Shown here piece after piece: positions 23,016-32,941 of a stretch of DNA of 54,485 nt; position 1 is the stretch's first letter; each line of letters opens with the position of its first letter. The translations under genes and the position numbers were made by a program. Source of the DNA: Pseudomonadota bacterium (GTDB lineage Bacteria > Pseudomonadota > Gammaproteobacteria > Xanthomonadales > Xanthomonadaceae); NCBI GenBank assembly GCA_023388355.1, contig JAEWGI010000012.1, forward strand, positions 1 through 54,485, read 5' to 3'. The notes beneath the pieces are model-generated. The model saw only the letters and a program-made list of their open reading frames with translations, was not told where the DNA came from and did no database searches.

Positions 23016-25668
23016 CAAGCTGGCCCAGTGGCGCCAGGCCGACGCCCTGTTCGACCGGTGGCTCGACCTGCCCGAAGCCGACCGCGACGCCTGGCTGGCC
23101 GCGCAGGCCGCGCCCGAGCCCGTGCGCCGCCGCCTCGACCAGCTGATCGCCGCGCACCTGCAGCCCAGCGCCGCGCTCGACCCGGCCGGCGGCAGCCTGG
23201 CCGGCCGCCGCCTCGGCGAGTGGACGCTGGACGAAGAACTCGGCCGCGGCGGCATGGCGGTGGTCCACCGCGCCTGGCGCGAGCGCGGCACGGCGCGCCA
23301 GCAGGCGGCGGTGAAGGTGCTCACCCTGGGCGCGCTCGGCGCCGCGGGGCGCGAGCGCTTCCAGCGCGAAGCCGAGATCCTGGCGCGACTCAACCACCCC
23401 AACGCCGCCGCGCTGATCGACTCGGGCGTGGCCGCCGACGGCACCTGCTGGCTGGCGATGCCGCTGGTCGAGGGCGAGCGCATCGACCGCTGGTGCGACG
23501 CGCACGCGCCGGACGCGCGCGCGATCGTGCGCCTGTACCTGCAGGTCTGCAGTGCGGTCGCCTACGCCCACCGCAGCCTGGTCATCCACCGCGACATCAA
23601 GCCTTCCAACGTACTGGTGGACGAAGCCGGCCACGCGCGCCTGCTCGACTTCGGCATCGGCCAGTTCGCCGACGCCGCCGGCGAGCGCACGCAGACGCTG
23701 TGGCGCGCGCTCACGCCCGGCTACGCCGCGCCCGAGCAGCTGCGCGGCGACCCGCCCGCCACCACGATGGACGTCTACGGCCTCGGCGCCCTGCTGCACC
23801 GCCTGCTCACCGGCCGCACCCCGCAGGCCGGGGACGCCGCCGGCGAGACCACCACCCGCCCCTCGCTGCTGGTGCGCGAGGCCTCCGACGCCTACCACCG
23901 CCACTACGTGCCGCTGAAAAGCGATCTCGATCGCGTGCTGCTCAAGGCCCTGGCCGAGGAACCGGAGCAGCGCTACGCCACCGCCGACGCGCTGGCCGAC
24001 GACCTGCGCCGCTGGCTCGACGGCCGCCCGGTGCTGGCGCAGACGCCGGGGCTCGGCTACCGCATGCGCAAGTTCGTCGTCCGCAACAAGGCCGGCGTGG
24101 CCGCCGGCGTGCTGCTTGCGCTGACGCTCTCGGGTGGCGTGGCCGCGACGCTGTGGCAGGCCGGCGAGGCCCGGCGCCATGCTGCACTGGCCGACCAGCA
24201 GGCCGAGTTGGCGCGCAGCGAAGCGGAGAACGCACGCATGCGGGCACACCGCGCCGAAGCCGTGCGTGACTTCGTGGGCGGCATGATGATTACCGTCCGC
24301 GGCCCGGACGGCCAGCCTGCCCGGGTCACCGACGTGATCGATGCCACCGCGGAAGGTGCCCGCGGCAACTACCAGTTGGCCAGGAAGCCGGAGCCACTGA
24401 CGGCTGCGGATGTCCTGCTGTTGACCGGGGTCGTCCGTTACAACCTCGGCGACCACGACCGGTCCCTCGCCGATTTCGAAGACGCCCTTGCTCTCCTGAC
24501 CCCACACATCGACGTTGCCCCAGGCGAGCTTTCGCGTGTCCACTGGGAGTTGGGGCGACACGCAAAGCGGCGCGGCAAGTTGGATGAAATGCTTGACCAC
24601 GCGCGCAAGAGCGTTGAGCTCAATGAACTCTGGGATGCGCCCTTTCCGGAACGCATGCGTGCGCAAACCGCACTGGGGGAAGCCTTCCTCTATTCGGACA
24701 GGGACGAAGCGGCCCGGATCTTCCGCTCGATGATCGCCGAAATCGAAAAGAGCGACCTCAAGGACACGGTCCGCCACATCAACGCCCTGAACGGCCTGTC
24801 GATTGCGCTTTCCGGCCCAGCGCACGATCCCCGCCTCCGCCTTCCCATCCAGGAGGAACGTTTGCGCATCGCCAAGCTGATCTACCACGAGGATGGTGGA
24901 GGCCTGGCCCACACCCTGAGCGATGTCACCCACACGTTCCGCGCCCTGGGCATGCTCGAGCGTGCCGAGGCATTGGCTCGCGAGGCGGTGGCAGTGGCGG
25001 ACCGCACGATGCAGAACCCGCTTCTGTTCCAGGCAATGAGTCGCTGCAGCCTGGGACTGGTGCTGCAACAGCAGGGGCGCCTTGCCGAGGCGCTGGAAGT
25101 GTTCGAAGCCAGCGTCGACTTGCTGCGGGAGTCGGGCGGCCAGGGGCTTTCAGGCGAAAGCTGCTCGTCCGGCCTGGCTTACGTGGCCATGGCCCTGGGC
25201 CGATACGATCTTGCTGCGAACGCCCTCCGGTTCAGCAGCGGGATACTGGAAGCGAACGGTCGCGGGATGCACCCCGACGCGTTCAAGGTCTGTGGCCTCC
25301 AGGCATCGATGGAACTCCGTCGCGGCGGCAACCAGGCCGCTGGCGACGTCCTGGAGTCGTGCAGCCCGCCCAGTCCCGCCACCGCTCCCCCAGCCTGGCT
25401 GCAGGCGCGCGCGGAACTGCTGGTTTTCAACGGCGATGCATCCAGCGCCAGGCCACTCCTGGAGGAGCTGCGCAACAGCCTGAGTCCGCAAGCACACCAG
25501 CGCGACTGGATGCGGCCATGGACGCTTTCCTTGCTGCTCGCCCACCATTCGGGCGATGACGATATGCGCTCGGCGCTGGAACGCGACCTGGCCGCGTTCG
25601 CCGACGTTGCACCCATGTCCCTCTGCATTGCCGACCCGAGTCGGGCCAACTGCCTGGCGCTGCCGTGA
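22993..25668 (+). CDS. Transmembrane Ser/Thr protein kinase with helical-repeat sensor domain
   Basis: An 891-residue kinase. Residues 75-345 form the Hanks-type domain: glycine loop LGRGGMAVV (83-91), Lys108 in AVKVL, catalytic HRDIKPSNV with Asp201, DFG at 219-221 and APE at 246-248. A membrane helix (AGVAAGVLLALTLSGGVAATLW) lies about 368-390. It is followed by a ~500-residue periplasmic part with TPR-like helix pairs (for example YNLGDHDRSLADFEDALALL, ALEVFEASVDLLRESGG). It probably senses an envelope signal and phosphorylates the sigma factor encoded in overlap upstream, as for the EcfK-PknS pair of Xanthomonas citri. An ATG four codons downstream is also possible. Confidence 0.93.
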   Translation: MGRAMEPDKLAQWRQADALFDRWLDLPEADRDAWLAAQAAPEPVRRRLDQLIAAHLQPSAALDPAGGSLAGRRLGEWTLDEELGRGGMAVVHRAWRERGTARQQAAVKVLTLGALGAAGRERFQREAEILARLNHPNAAALIDSGVAADGTCWLAMPLVEGERIDRWCDAHAPDARAIVRLYLQVCSAVAYAHRSLVIHRDIKPSNVLVDEAGHARLLDFGIGQFADAAGERTQTLWRALTPGYAAPEQLRGDPPATTMDVYGLGALLHRLLTGRTPQAGDAAGETTTRPSLLVREASDAYHRHYVPLKSDLDRVLLKALAEEPEQRYATADALADDLRRWLDGRPVLAQTPGLGYRMRKFVVRNKAGVAAGVLLALTLSGGVAATLWQAGEARRHAALADQQAELARSEAENARMRAHRAEAVRDFVGGMMITVRGPDGQPARVTDVIDATAEGARGNYQLARKPEPLTAADVLLLTGVVRYNLGDHDRSLADFEDALALLTPHIDVAPGELSRVHWELGRHAKRRGKLDEMLDHARKSVELNELWDAPFPERMRAQTALGEAFLYSDRDEAARIFRSMIAEIEKSDLKDTVRHINALNGLSIALSGPAHDPRLRLPIQEERLRIAKLIYHEDGGGLAHTLSDVTHTFRALGMLERAEALAREAVAVADRTMQNPLLFQAMSRCSLGLVLQQQGRLAEALEVFEASVDLLRESGGQGLSGESCSSGLAYVAMALGRYDLAANALRFSSGILEANGRGMHPDAFKVCGLQASMELRRGGNQAAGDVLESCSPPSPATAPPAWLQARAELLVFNGDASSARPLLEELRNSLSPQAHQRDWMRPWTLSLLLAHHSGDDDMRSALERDLAAFADVAPMSLCIADPSRANCLALP

Positions 25669-25706
25669 CCCCTGGCGCCACCCGGTGATCCTCCGACCGG
25701 GCCGCC

Positions 25707-25734
25707 TGTCAGTCCGCGGCCCCGGTTCGCGTGG
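25707..25734 (+). promoter_or_regulatory. Candidate ECF promoter, copy 1 (TGTCAGT-N16-CGTGG)
   Basis: TGTCAGT at 25707-25713 and CGTGG at 25730-25734 with a 16-bp spacer, 61 bp before the start codon of the lipoprotein gene. The same element with the same spacing occurs upstream of two further exported-protein genes. The -35/-10 reading and the link to the upstream sigma factor are inferred. Confidence 0.6.
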
Positions 25735-25795
25735 ATGTGATTCACCCGGCGCGATCCGATCCCGCGCCCCGACACCGTCCACGAGGCCCGACCCG

Positions 25796-26608
25796 ATGCC
25801 TGCTGCCACCCCGCTCCGCACCATCTTCCGCACCGCAGGCCTGGCCCTGCTCCCGCTGCTGCTTGCCGCCTGCGGCGAGCGCGCGCAGCCCGAGCTGGCC
25901 GAGCCGCTCAGGGACGCCTACCGGATGCTCACCGGAACCACGGCAGCGGCCGGGGACAGCTGCGCCACCGCCCCGGCCCTGGCGATGGCACTGGGCGGCT
26001 GGCTGGAGGCGGTGGACGAGGCCGGGCTGCAGTCGCGGTTCGCGTCCGAAACCGCCGATGCGCGCCAGCGCGTGGACGCCATCCGCGCCCGCTGCGCCGA
26101 CGCGGTGGCCGCGATGGAATCGGCCGCGACCGATGCCAGGCCGGAACGACGCGCGCGCGCATCCGGCAGCGACAGGCCCGCCTCCAACGAAGACCCGCGC
26201 CCGGCCATCACCCCTGACCTGCTCGACGCCTGGATCCGCGGCATGGAGGAGGAGATCGTGCTGATGCGCGCCACCGGCAGCCACTTCATCTCGCTGTCGA
26301 AGTACGACGAGCAGGGCCTGCAGGTGGCGGAGAAGGCGGGCCTGCCGCTGCCCGAGTATCGCGGCCTCAGGGACGCGGTCACCAAGGTGATGTATGTGCA
26401 CATGATGCACGAGCGCTACGGCGGCGCCGACGGCCAGGCGCGCCTGGCGCGGCTGGAGCCGCACAAGCGCGAGCACGCCATCGGGATCCTGGCCAGCGAG
26501 CCCTTCGCCACGCTCTCGCCCGCCGAGCGCGAGGCGGTGCAGGCGCGGCTGGGCAGCCTGCGCGCGCTCTACGACCGCTACATGGAGATCGCCGCGGTCG
26601 GCGACTGA
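25796..26608 (+). CDS. Hypothetical lipoprotein in sigma/kinase locus
   Basis: A 270-residue predicted lipoprotein: the signal peptide ends in LLPLLLAACGE, a perfect lipobox (LAAC, Cys at residue 26). The mature part is helical, rich in Ala, Arg and Glu, with an apparently unstructured stretch about residues 105-140 (SAATDARPERRARASGSDRPASNEDPRP). A C-terminal helical region follows (LDAWIRGMEEEIVLMRATGSHFISLSKYDEQGL...LGSLRALYDRYMEI). I do not recognise the family. It is 127 bp downstream of the kinase gene and has the first copy of the putative ECF promoter. A regulon member or signal partner of the kinase is inferred. Confidence 0.72.
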   Translation: MPAATPLRTIFRTAGLALLPLLLAACGERAQPELAEPLRDAYRMLTGTTAAAGDSCATAPALAMALGGWLEAVDEAGLQSRFASETADARQRVDAIRARCADAVAAMESAATDARPERRARASGSDRPASNEDPRPAITPDLLDAWIRGMEEEIVLMRATGSHFISLSKYDEQGLQVAEKAGLPLPEYRGLRDAVTKVMYVHMMHERYGGADGQARLARLEPHKREHAIGILASEPFATLSPAEREAVQARLGSLRALYDRYMEIAAVGD

Positions 26609-26639
26609 TGCGGATCGCGTCCAGGCGCATGGAACAGCT

Positions 26640-26678
26640 GTCATCTCGACCCCGGACCCGGTCCGGGGTCGGGATGAC
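26640..26678. repeat. 39-bp near-perfect palindrome
   Basis: GTCATC...GATGAC with the inner GACCCCGGACC/GGTCCGGGGTC. It lies 31 bp after the lipoprotein gene. It could act as a terminator-like hairpin, and it resembles the dispersed GTCAT...ATGAC palindromes seen at 36681 and 40984. Confidence 0.65.
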
Positions 26679-26738
26679 AAGCTGAAACACTGAATGCGAA
26701 TCCGCATGAACGCGCGCGCCGGCCGCTTGCCGGGGAGC

Positions 26739-26766
26739 TGTCAGTTGCCGCCCCGCTTTCTCGTGG
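26739..26766 (+). promoter_or_regulatory. Candidate ECF promoter, copy 2 (TGTCAGT-N16-CGTGG)
   Basis: TGTCAGT at 26739-26745 and CGTGG at 26762-26766, spacer 16 bp, 70 bp before the start codon of the Met-rich exported protein gene. Over 32 bp it matches copy 3 at 27 positions, with no gaps. Promoter function is inferred. Confidence 0.6.
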
Positions 26767-26836
26767 ATGGCAGGCCCGGATGCTCCGGGCCGGCAGGGCC
26801 GCCGTCCGGCCCGCTCCTCCAGCAAGGGCACCTCCT

Positions 26837-28036
26837 ATGCAAGTTTCTCCTCTTTCCGCGGTATCGGCCCTGGCGCTTGCGCTGTCCGCCGCCGCCCTGG
26901 CCGCTCCCGCACAGGCCGCGCAGGCCGAGCTCTACATCGACGTCGCCACCCACGCCATGCCGGGCATGCCCGGCATGGGCGCGATGGGCCGCCTGGCCGG
27001 CGCCATGGGCGGCCAGCGCGCCAGCTACGGCATGACCCGGTACCCGGGCATGCCCGGCCGCTACATGGACGTCGCGCTGCGCAACCGCGCCGCGCCCGGG
27101 CAGCCGGCCACCCAGGCCGTGCCCAAGGGGCTGCGCCTGGGCAACAGCATCGAGCTGCTGCCGCGCGAGCGCAGCCAGAACGAGACCGGCGGCACCATCG
27201 ACGGCGGCGCCACCCTCGGGCTGGCCGACGGCAGCAGCTACCGGGTCCGCTACTTCTGGGGCTGCGGCGAGCAGGCCCGCGGCCGCCAGCCGGTCGAATA
27301 CTCGATGACCGTCCGCAACGGCAAGCCGGTGCAGAGCGGGCGCGCGATGGCGCCGCGCCAGGTGCCGGATCAGGGCCCCGCGATCGGCTCGCAGCACGTG
27401 CTGTGGCCCAACCCGGGCGCGCGCCGCGCGGTCTCCGACAAGGCCTCGCTGGTCGGCAGCCACCAGCTCGACGGCGAGGGCCTGCCGGGCGCGATGCAGT
27501 TCGCGCTCGGCGAGGCCGACGACTTCCTGCCGAAGATCGAGCTCGACAGCTCCGGTAGCCCCGGCGAAGGCATGAGCCTGGAGTGGACACCCGTCGACGG
27601 CGCGCGCGGCTACTTCATCCACGCCATGGCCTCGCAGGGCGACACCATCGTGATGTGGAGCAGCTCCGAGGACGGCTACGCCGGCCCCGAGCTGATGGAC
27701 TACCTGCCCGAATCGCTGCTGACGCAGTGGACCGGCAAGCGCACCGTGCTCGGCGCCGACGCGCGCAGCTGCCGGATCCCGACCGAGGTATTCGCCGGCG
27801 TCGACGCCGCGCCGATGGTGCAGATGGTCGCCTACGGCAGCCAGCGCAGCATTGCCCAGCCGCGCCCGGCCGACGCCGCGCGCGACTGGTCGCCGGCCTG
27901 GACCGTGCGCGTGCGCAGCAAGTCGACCGCGATGCTGATGCCATCGGGCATGGGCGCGCCGTCGGCGCGCGAGGCCGGCAAGGAAGCAGCCGACCAAGGC
28001 GCCAAGGGCCTGCTGCGCGGGCTGCTGGGCCGCTGA
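26837..28036 (+). CDS. Met/Gly-rich exported protein of unknown function
   Basis: A 399-residue exported protein. The signal peptide ends near AAPAQAAQA (about residue 27). The mature N-terminus is unusual: THAMPGMPGMGAMGRLAG followed by AMGG and YPGMPGRYMD puts many methionines into about 40 residues, suggesting metal binding or oxidant scavenging. The remainder looks beta-rich (SIELLPRERSQNETGGTI..., SSYRVRYFWGCGE, GYFIHAMASQGDTIVMWSSSEDG) and contains two cysteines that could pair. The C-terminal ~40 residues are a charged helix. The family is unknown to me. The ATG at 26837 is preceded by a CACCTCCT stretch rather than a good ribosome-binding site. It is the second gene preceded by the putative ECF promoter. 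Confidence 0.7.
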   Translation: MQVSPLSAVSALALALSAAALAAPAQAAQAELYIDVATHAMPGMPGMGAMGRLAGAMGGQRASYGMTRYPGMPGRYMDVALRNRAAPGQPATQAVPKGLRLGNSIELLPRERSQNETGGTIDGGATLGLADGSSYRVRYFWGCGEQARGRQPVEYSMTVRNGKPVQSGRAMAPRQVPDQGPAIGSQHVLWPNPGARRAVSDKASLVGSHQLDGEGLPGAMQFALGEADDFLPKIELDSSGSPGEGMSLEWTPVDGARGYFIHAMASQGDTIVMWSSSEDGYAGPELMDYLPESLLTQWTGKRTVLGADARSCRIPTEVFAGVDAAPMVQMVAYGSQRSIAQPRPADAARDWSPAWTVRVRSKSTAMLMPSGMGAPSAREAGKEAADQGAKGLLRGLLGR

Positions 28037-28279
28037 TCGACCGACCGGCGCTCGCGCCCTGCCACATCCCCCGGTGATGCCGGGCGCCGGTCAACTTCTT
28101 GCGGGCTCCGACACCCGCGGCAACCCGACGCCCGCTGCAGTTCCGGGATTGGGACGTCAAGGACAATCCCGCCGGTGAGCTGCAGCTCGACTTCAACCCC
28201 GACACGTCCGGCAGCCCCGGGGCCACGGCGTCCATCGCCATCGGGTACCGACCTGTTTCATGCACACCGGGAACCACCC

Positions 28280-28705
28280 ATGACCATCCGGCACGCCTGC
28301 CTCGGCGCGGCTTTCATCGCCCTCGTGGCGTCTGCCTGCTCGCCGCCTCCGCATGCCGCGGTGGTGACATGCTCCGGCACCAACGTCGCCAACTACCACG
28401 TGGAAAAGGACTGCACGGTCACCGTCGAACGGTTCGACCGCCAGACCACGGCGACCATCCGCACCGATACCCGCAAGCGCCAGGCCATGGTGGCCGGGCA
28501 TTTCACCGTGGACCGGGGCACGGTGCGGATCGAGCTGCGCAGCAGCGCGGGCACGGTTGCGGAAGCGGTGGCCAGCCCGGGCAAGCCGGGCAGCGTCGAG
28601 GGCCTGTTGCGCCTGCGGCGCCAGAACAGCGATTTCCACGTCCGCTTCCACCCCGAGGGTGAAGTGTCCGGACTGAAGGGCAGCGTGCATTTCCAGACGC
28701 GCTGA
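28280..28705 (+). CDS. Small hypothetical lipoprotein or exported protein
   Basis: A 141-residue protein with a signal peptide (MTIRHACLGAAFIALVASACSPP); the Cys at residue 20 sits in a weak lipobox (VASAC). The mature part is beta-rich with regularly alternating polar and hydrophobic residues (TCSGTNVANYHVEKDCTVTVERFDRQTTATIRTDT...), suggesting a small beta-sandwich, and has a further Cys pair. I recognise no family. It lies between the Met-rich protein gene and the adhesin gene without its own copy of the TGTCAGT element. The 160 bp upstream carry a frame (QFRDWDVKDNPAGELQLDF...) that may be the remnant of another exported protein. Confidence 0.6.
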   Translation: MTIRHACLGAAFIALVASACSPPPHAAVVTCSGTNVANYHVEKDCTVTVERFDRQTTATIRTDTRKRQAMVAGHFTVDRGTVRIELRSSAGTVAEAVASPGKPGSVEGLLRLRRQNSDFHVRFHPEGEVSGLKGSVHFQTR

Positions 28706-28723
28706 TCCGGTGCGTGGACCAGG

Positions 28724-28751
28724 TGTCAGTTCCCGCGCCCCGTTCTCGTGG
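28724..28751 (+). promoter_or_regulatory. Candidate ECF promoter, copy 3 (TGTCAGT-N16-CGTGG)
   Basis: TGTCAGT at 28724-28730 and CGTGG at 28747-28751, spacer 16 bp, 76 bp before the start codon of the YadA-type adhesin gene. Same architecture as copies 1 and 2. Promoter function is inferred. Confidence 0.6.
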
Positions 28752-28827
28752 TTGGAGGGTCCAGCGTTGAAACCTGCGACGACAGGAAGCGGCGCAACCG
28801 GATCAAGCCAACCATCAAGAGAACATC

Positions 28828-30870
28828 ATGCACACCACCAACCTTCGACACGGCCTCAAGCTGGTTCCGCTGGCGCTTGCCCTCGGCCTCGCAATCTCCG
28901 CGCCCGCCAAGGCCGACCCCGCCGGCCCCACGTGCTGGGTATTCAACGCCACCACCGGTGAGTGGGAAGCGGACACCGCCGCCGACCGCACCCTCGGGAG
29001 CGAGCACGGGGCCAAGAACAGCACCTGTCATGCCAACGCCAGCGCTTATGGTGCGCTCAATAATGCCAGTGGAGCCCGTAGCAGCGCCGTTGGCCATATG
29101 AATTCCGCCCGCGGACACGACAGCACCGCGATCGGTCAAAGCAACTACGCGAGTGGCTCCAACAGCAGCGCGTTCGGGTACTTCAACGACGCCACCGCAA
29201 CCGACGCCAGCGCGTTCGGGAGCGGCAATACCGCCGCCGGCGCACGAGCCAGCGCGTATGGCTACAGGAACGACGCAAGCGGCGACGACGCCACGGCCGT
29301 TGGCCGCAGCAATACCGCCGCCGGCACCTCCAGCGTCGCGACGGGTAGATCAAACGCCGCAACCGGGGACAATTCCCTCGCAATCGGACATTTCAACGAA
29401 GCCACGGCCAACGGCTCCAACGCGCTGGGAAGCGGCAACAGCAGCGAGGCGACTTCCTCCAATGCGTTCGGCAGCGGCAACGTTGCCATCGGCTCGTCCA
29501 GCAGCGCATTCGGCGCATCCAACACCGCCAGCGGCACGCAGTCCGGCGGCTTCGGCTTCAACAACACCGCGGGCGGGGAGCATGCCAACGCCTTCGGGCG
29601 CCTGAACGTCGCCACCGGCACGGCCAGCTCCGCGTTCGGCTACAGGAACGAGGTCGAAGGGGCGAGCGGGAACGGGTTTGGTGAAGCGAACACCGTGTCG
29701 GGCGACTTTGCGAACGCCTTCGGTTCGGCCAACACCGCCAGCGCGCGCAGCAGTGTCGCCTTTGGCACGGGGAACACCTCGAGTGCGGCGAATGCCGTTG
29801 CCGTCGGCTCCGCGAACGTCGCCAGCGGGCTGCAGTCGAACGCAGTGGGCAACGGCAACACTGCCGAAGGTGAGTACGCCTCGGCCTTCGGACACGGCAA
29901 CTCCGCCACCGGCGCCCGCGCCAACGCCTTCGGCTACGGCAACACCGCCAGCGGTGCCCGCAGCACCGCGCTCGGGTACGAGTCGACCGCCACCAGCGCC
30001 GACAGCGTCGCACTGGGCGCTGGTGCGAGCGTCACCGCCGATGCCGCCAACGCGGTGGCGCTGGGCTCAGGCTCGGTCGCCGACGCCGCCAACACGATCT
30101 CGGTCGGCAGCGTCGACAACCTGCGCCGGATCACCAACGTGGGCGACGCGACCGGCGATACCGACGCGGTCAACCTGCGCCAGCTGCAGGCCGCGCTGGA
30201 CGGCGTGGTCGGCGGCGGCGGCGTGACCGAAGCGCGGGTGCGCGAGATCGCCGACGCCGGCGACGCCACCACCCTGACCGCGGCCAACGACTACACCGAC
30301 GCCCAGATCGCCGGCCTCGACCTGGTCAGCGAGACCCGGGTACAGGAAATCGCCGACGCCGGCGACGCCGCCACCCTGACGTCGGCCAACGGCTACACCG
30401 ATACCCGCGAAGCCGCGATCCGCGCCGACATGGTGGACGGCGACGAGGCCACCCTGGCCGAAGCCAACCAGTACACCGACGCGAGCAGCGCGGAAACCCT
30501 GACCTCGGCCAACAGCTACACCGACCAGGCGATCCAGGCGCTGGTGGGCTTCGACGCCGGCGGCCTCAACGACCGCCTGAACGTGCTCGAGGACCGCTTC
30601 GACGACGTCGACCGCCGCCTGCACCGCCAGGACCGCCGCATCGACCGCATGGGCGCGATGAGCGCAGCCATGCTCAATATGGCGATCAACGCCGCCGGCA
30701 CCCAGAGCCCGCGCGGCCGCATCGCGGTCGGCGCCGGCTTCCAGGGCGGCGAGCAGGGCCTGTCGGTCGGCTACGGCAAGCGCATCGGCCGCACCGCTTC
30801 GTTCTCCCTCGGCGCCGCCTTCAGCAGCGGCGAGAGCTCGGCCGGCATCGGCTTCGGCGTCGATCTCTGA
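28828..30870 (+). CDS. YadA-type trimeric autotransporter adhesin
   Basis: A 680-residue type Vc autotransporter. The signal peptide covers residues 1-29 (ends SAPAKA). A short Cys-containing region (30-68) is followed by a long head (about 69-420) built of 14-residue left-handed beta-roll repeats of the form (S/N)xAFGxxNTASG. The neck NTISVGSVDNLRRITNVGDATGD...DAVNLRQLQ is at about 422-450. A coiled-coil stalk (about 455-625) has internal repeats of the type IADAGDA.TLT.AN.YTD. The membrane anchor takes about the last 55 residues, ending GIGFGVDL. It should trimerise in the outer membrane and mediate attachment or autoagglutination. The third putative ECF promoter precedes it and a hairpin follows. 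Confidence 0.95.
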   Translation: MHTTNLRHGLKLVPLALALGLAISAPAKADPAGPTCWVFNATTGEWEADTAADRTLGSEHGAKNSTCHANASAYGALNNASGARSSAVGHMNSARGHDSTAIGQSNYASGSNSSAFGYFNDATATDASAFGSGNTAAGARASAYGYRNDASGDDATAVGRSNTAAGTSSVATGRSNAATGDNSLAIGHFNEATANGSNALGSGNSSEATSSNAFGSGNVAIGSSSSAFGASNTASGTQSGGFGFNNTAGGEHANAFGRLNVATGTASSAFGYRNEVEGASGNGFGEANTVSGDFANAFGSANTASARSSVAFGTGNTSSAANAVAVGSANVASGLQSNAVGNGNTAEGEYASAFGHGNSATGARANAFGYGNTASGARSTALGYESTATSADSVALGAGASVTADAANAVALGSGSVADAANTISVGSVDNLRRITNVGDATGDTDAVNLRQLQAALDGVVGGGGVTEARVREIADAGDATTLTAANDYTDAQIAGLDLVSETRVQEIADAGDAATLTSANGYTDTREAAIRADMVDGDEATLAEANQYTDASSAETLTSANSYTDQAIQALVGFDAGGLNDRLNVLEDRFDDVDRRLHRQDRRIDRMGAMSAAMLNMAINAAGTQSPRGRIAVGAGFQGGEQGLSVGYGKRIGRTASFSLGAAFSSGESSAGIGFGVDL

Positions 30871-30898
30871 GTCAAGGCCGATCACCAGCCCGCCCGGG

Positions 30899-30924
30899 AA
30901 CCCCGCCGCAGGGCGGGGTTCTTC
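30899..30924 (+). terminator. Terminator after adhesin gene
   Basis: AACCCCGCC-GCAG-GGCGGGGTT, a perfect 9-bp stem 28 bp after the adhesin stop, followed by CTTC. A strong stem with a weak U-tract. Confidence 0.7.
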
Positions 30925-31014
30925 GCCGACAGGCCGGCACCACGCGCGAGGCGGCGAAGTCCGCTGAAGCGCTTGCGCCCAACCTGACACGCGATCGGAA
31001 GCGCAGCTGCCACT

Positions 31015-31140
31015 CTGCTCCTTCCCCCGCTTGCGGGGGAAGGTCGGGATGAGGGCGCGCGCCGCAGGCGCGCGTGACGTGCCGCAGCGACCTGACCGGC
31101 CCCCACCCCAACCCTCCCCCGCAGGCGGGGGAGGGAGCGG
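31015..31140. repeat. Dispersed GC-rich intergenic repeat, copy 2
   Basis: Composite of a CCTTCCCCC/GGGGGAAGG stem, a GGCGCGCGCCGCAGGCGCGC palindrome and a CCCTCCCCCGC/GCGGGGGAGGG stem. It shares long stretches with the copy at 8063-8140 and its last part with 33415-33577. It lies between the convergent adhesin and groEL genes. Confidence 0.7.
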
Positions 31141-31181
31141 ATGCATTGCGCAAAACCGCCCCCTCGAATGGGAGAAGAGCC

Positions 31182-31211
31182 AAAAAAAACCCCGCCTTTC
31201 GGCGGGGTTTT
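31182..31211 (-). terminator. Strong intrinsic terminator of the groESL operon
   Basis: AAAACCCCGCC-TTTC-GGCGGGGTTTT. On the minus strand the hairpin is followed by an unbroken run of eight T. It lies 31 bp after the groEL stop codon. Confidence 0.9.
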
Positions 31212-31241
31212 CCGTGTCGCGGGTAACGCAGTGGCGCCGGA

Positions 31242-32888
<1,647 letters not shown>

Positions 32889-32941
32889 TTACCTCGATGT
32901 CTTGATTGGGGTGTTGAAAAGGGGGGCGGAAGACGCCGCGA

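Noticed and set aside
22909..25068. 719-codon minus-strand open frame opposite the kinase gene
   Set aside because: Antisense shadow of the kinase, whose own frame holds every kinase motif.
28990..30090. Regular DNA repeats that could be mistaken for a CRISPR array or satellite
   Set aside because: They encode the 14-residue YadA head repeats in one long frame; there are no constant repeats with unique spacers of fixed length.
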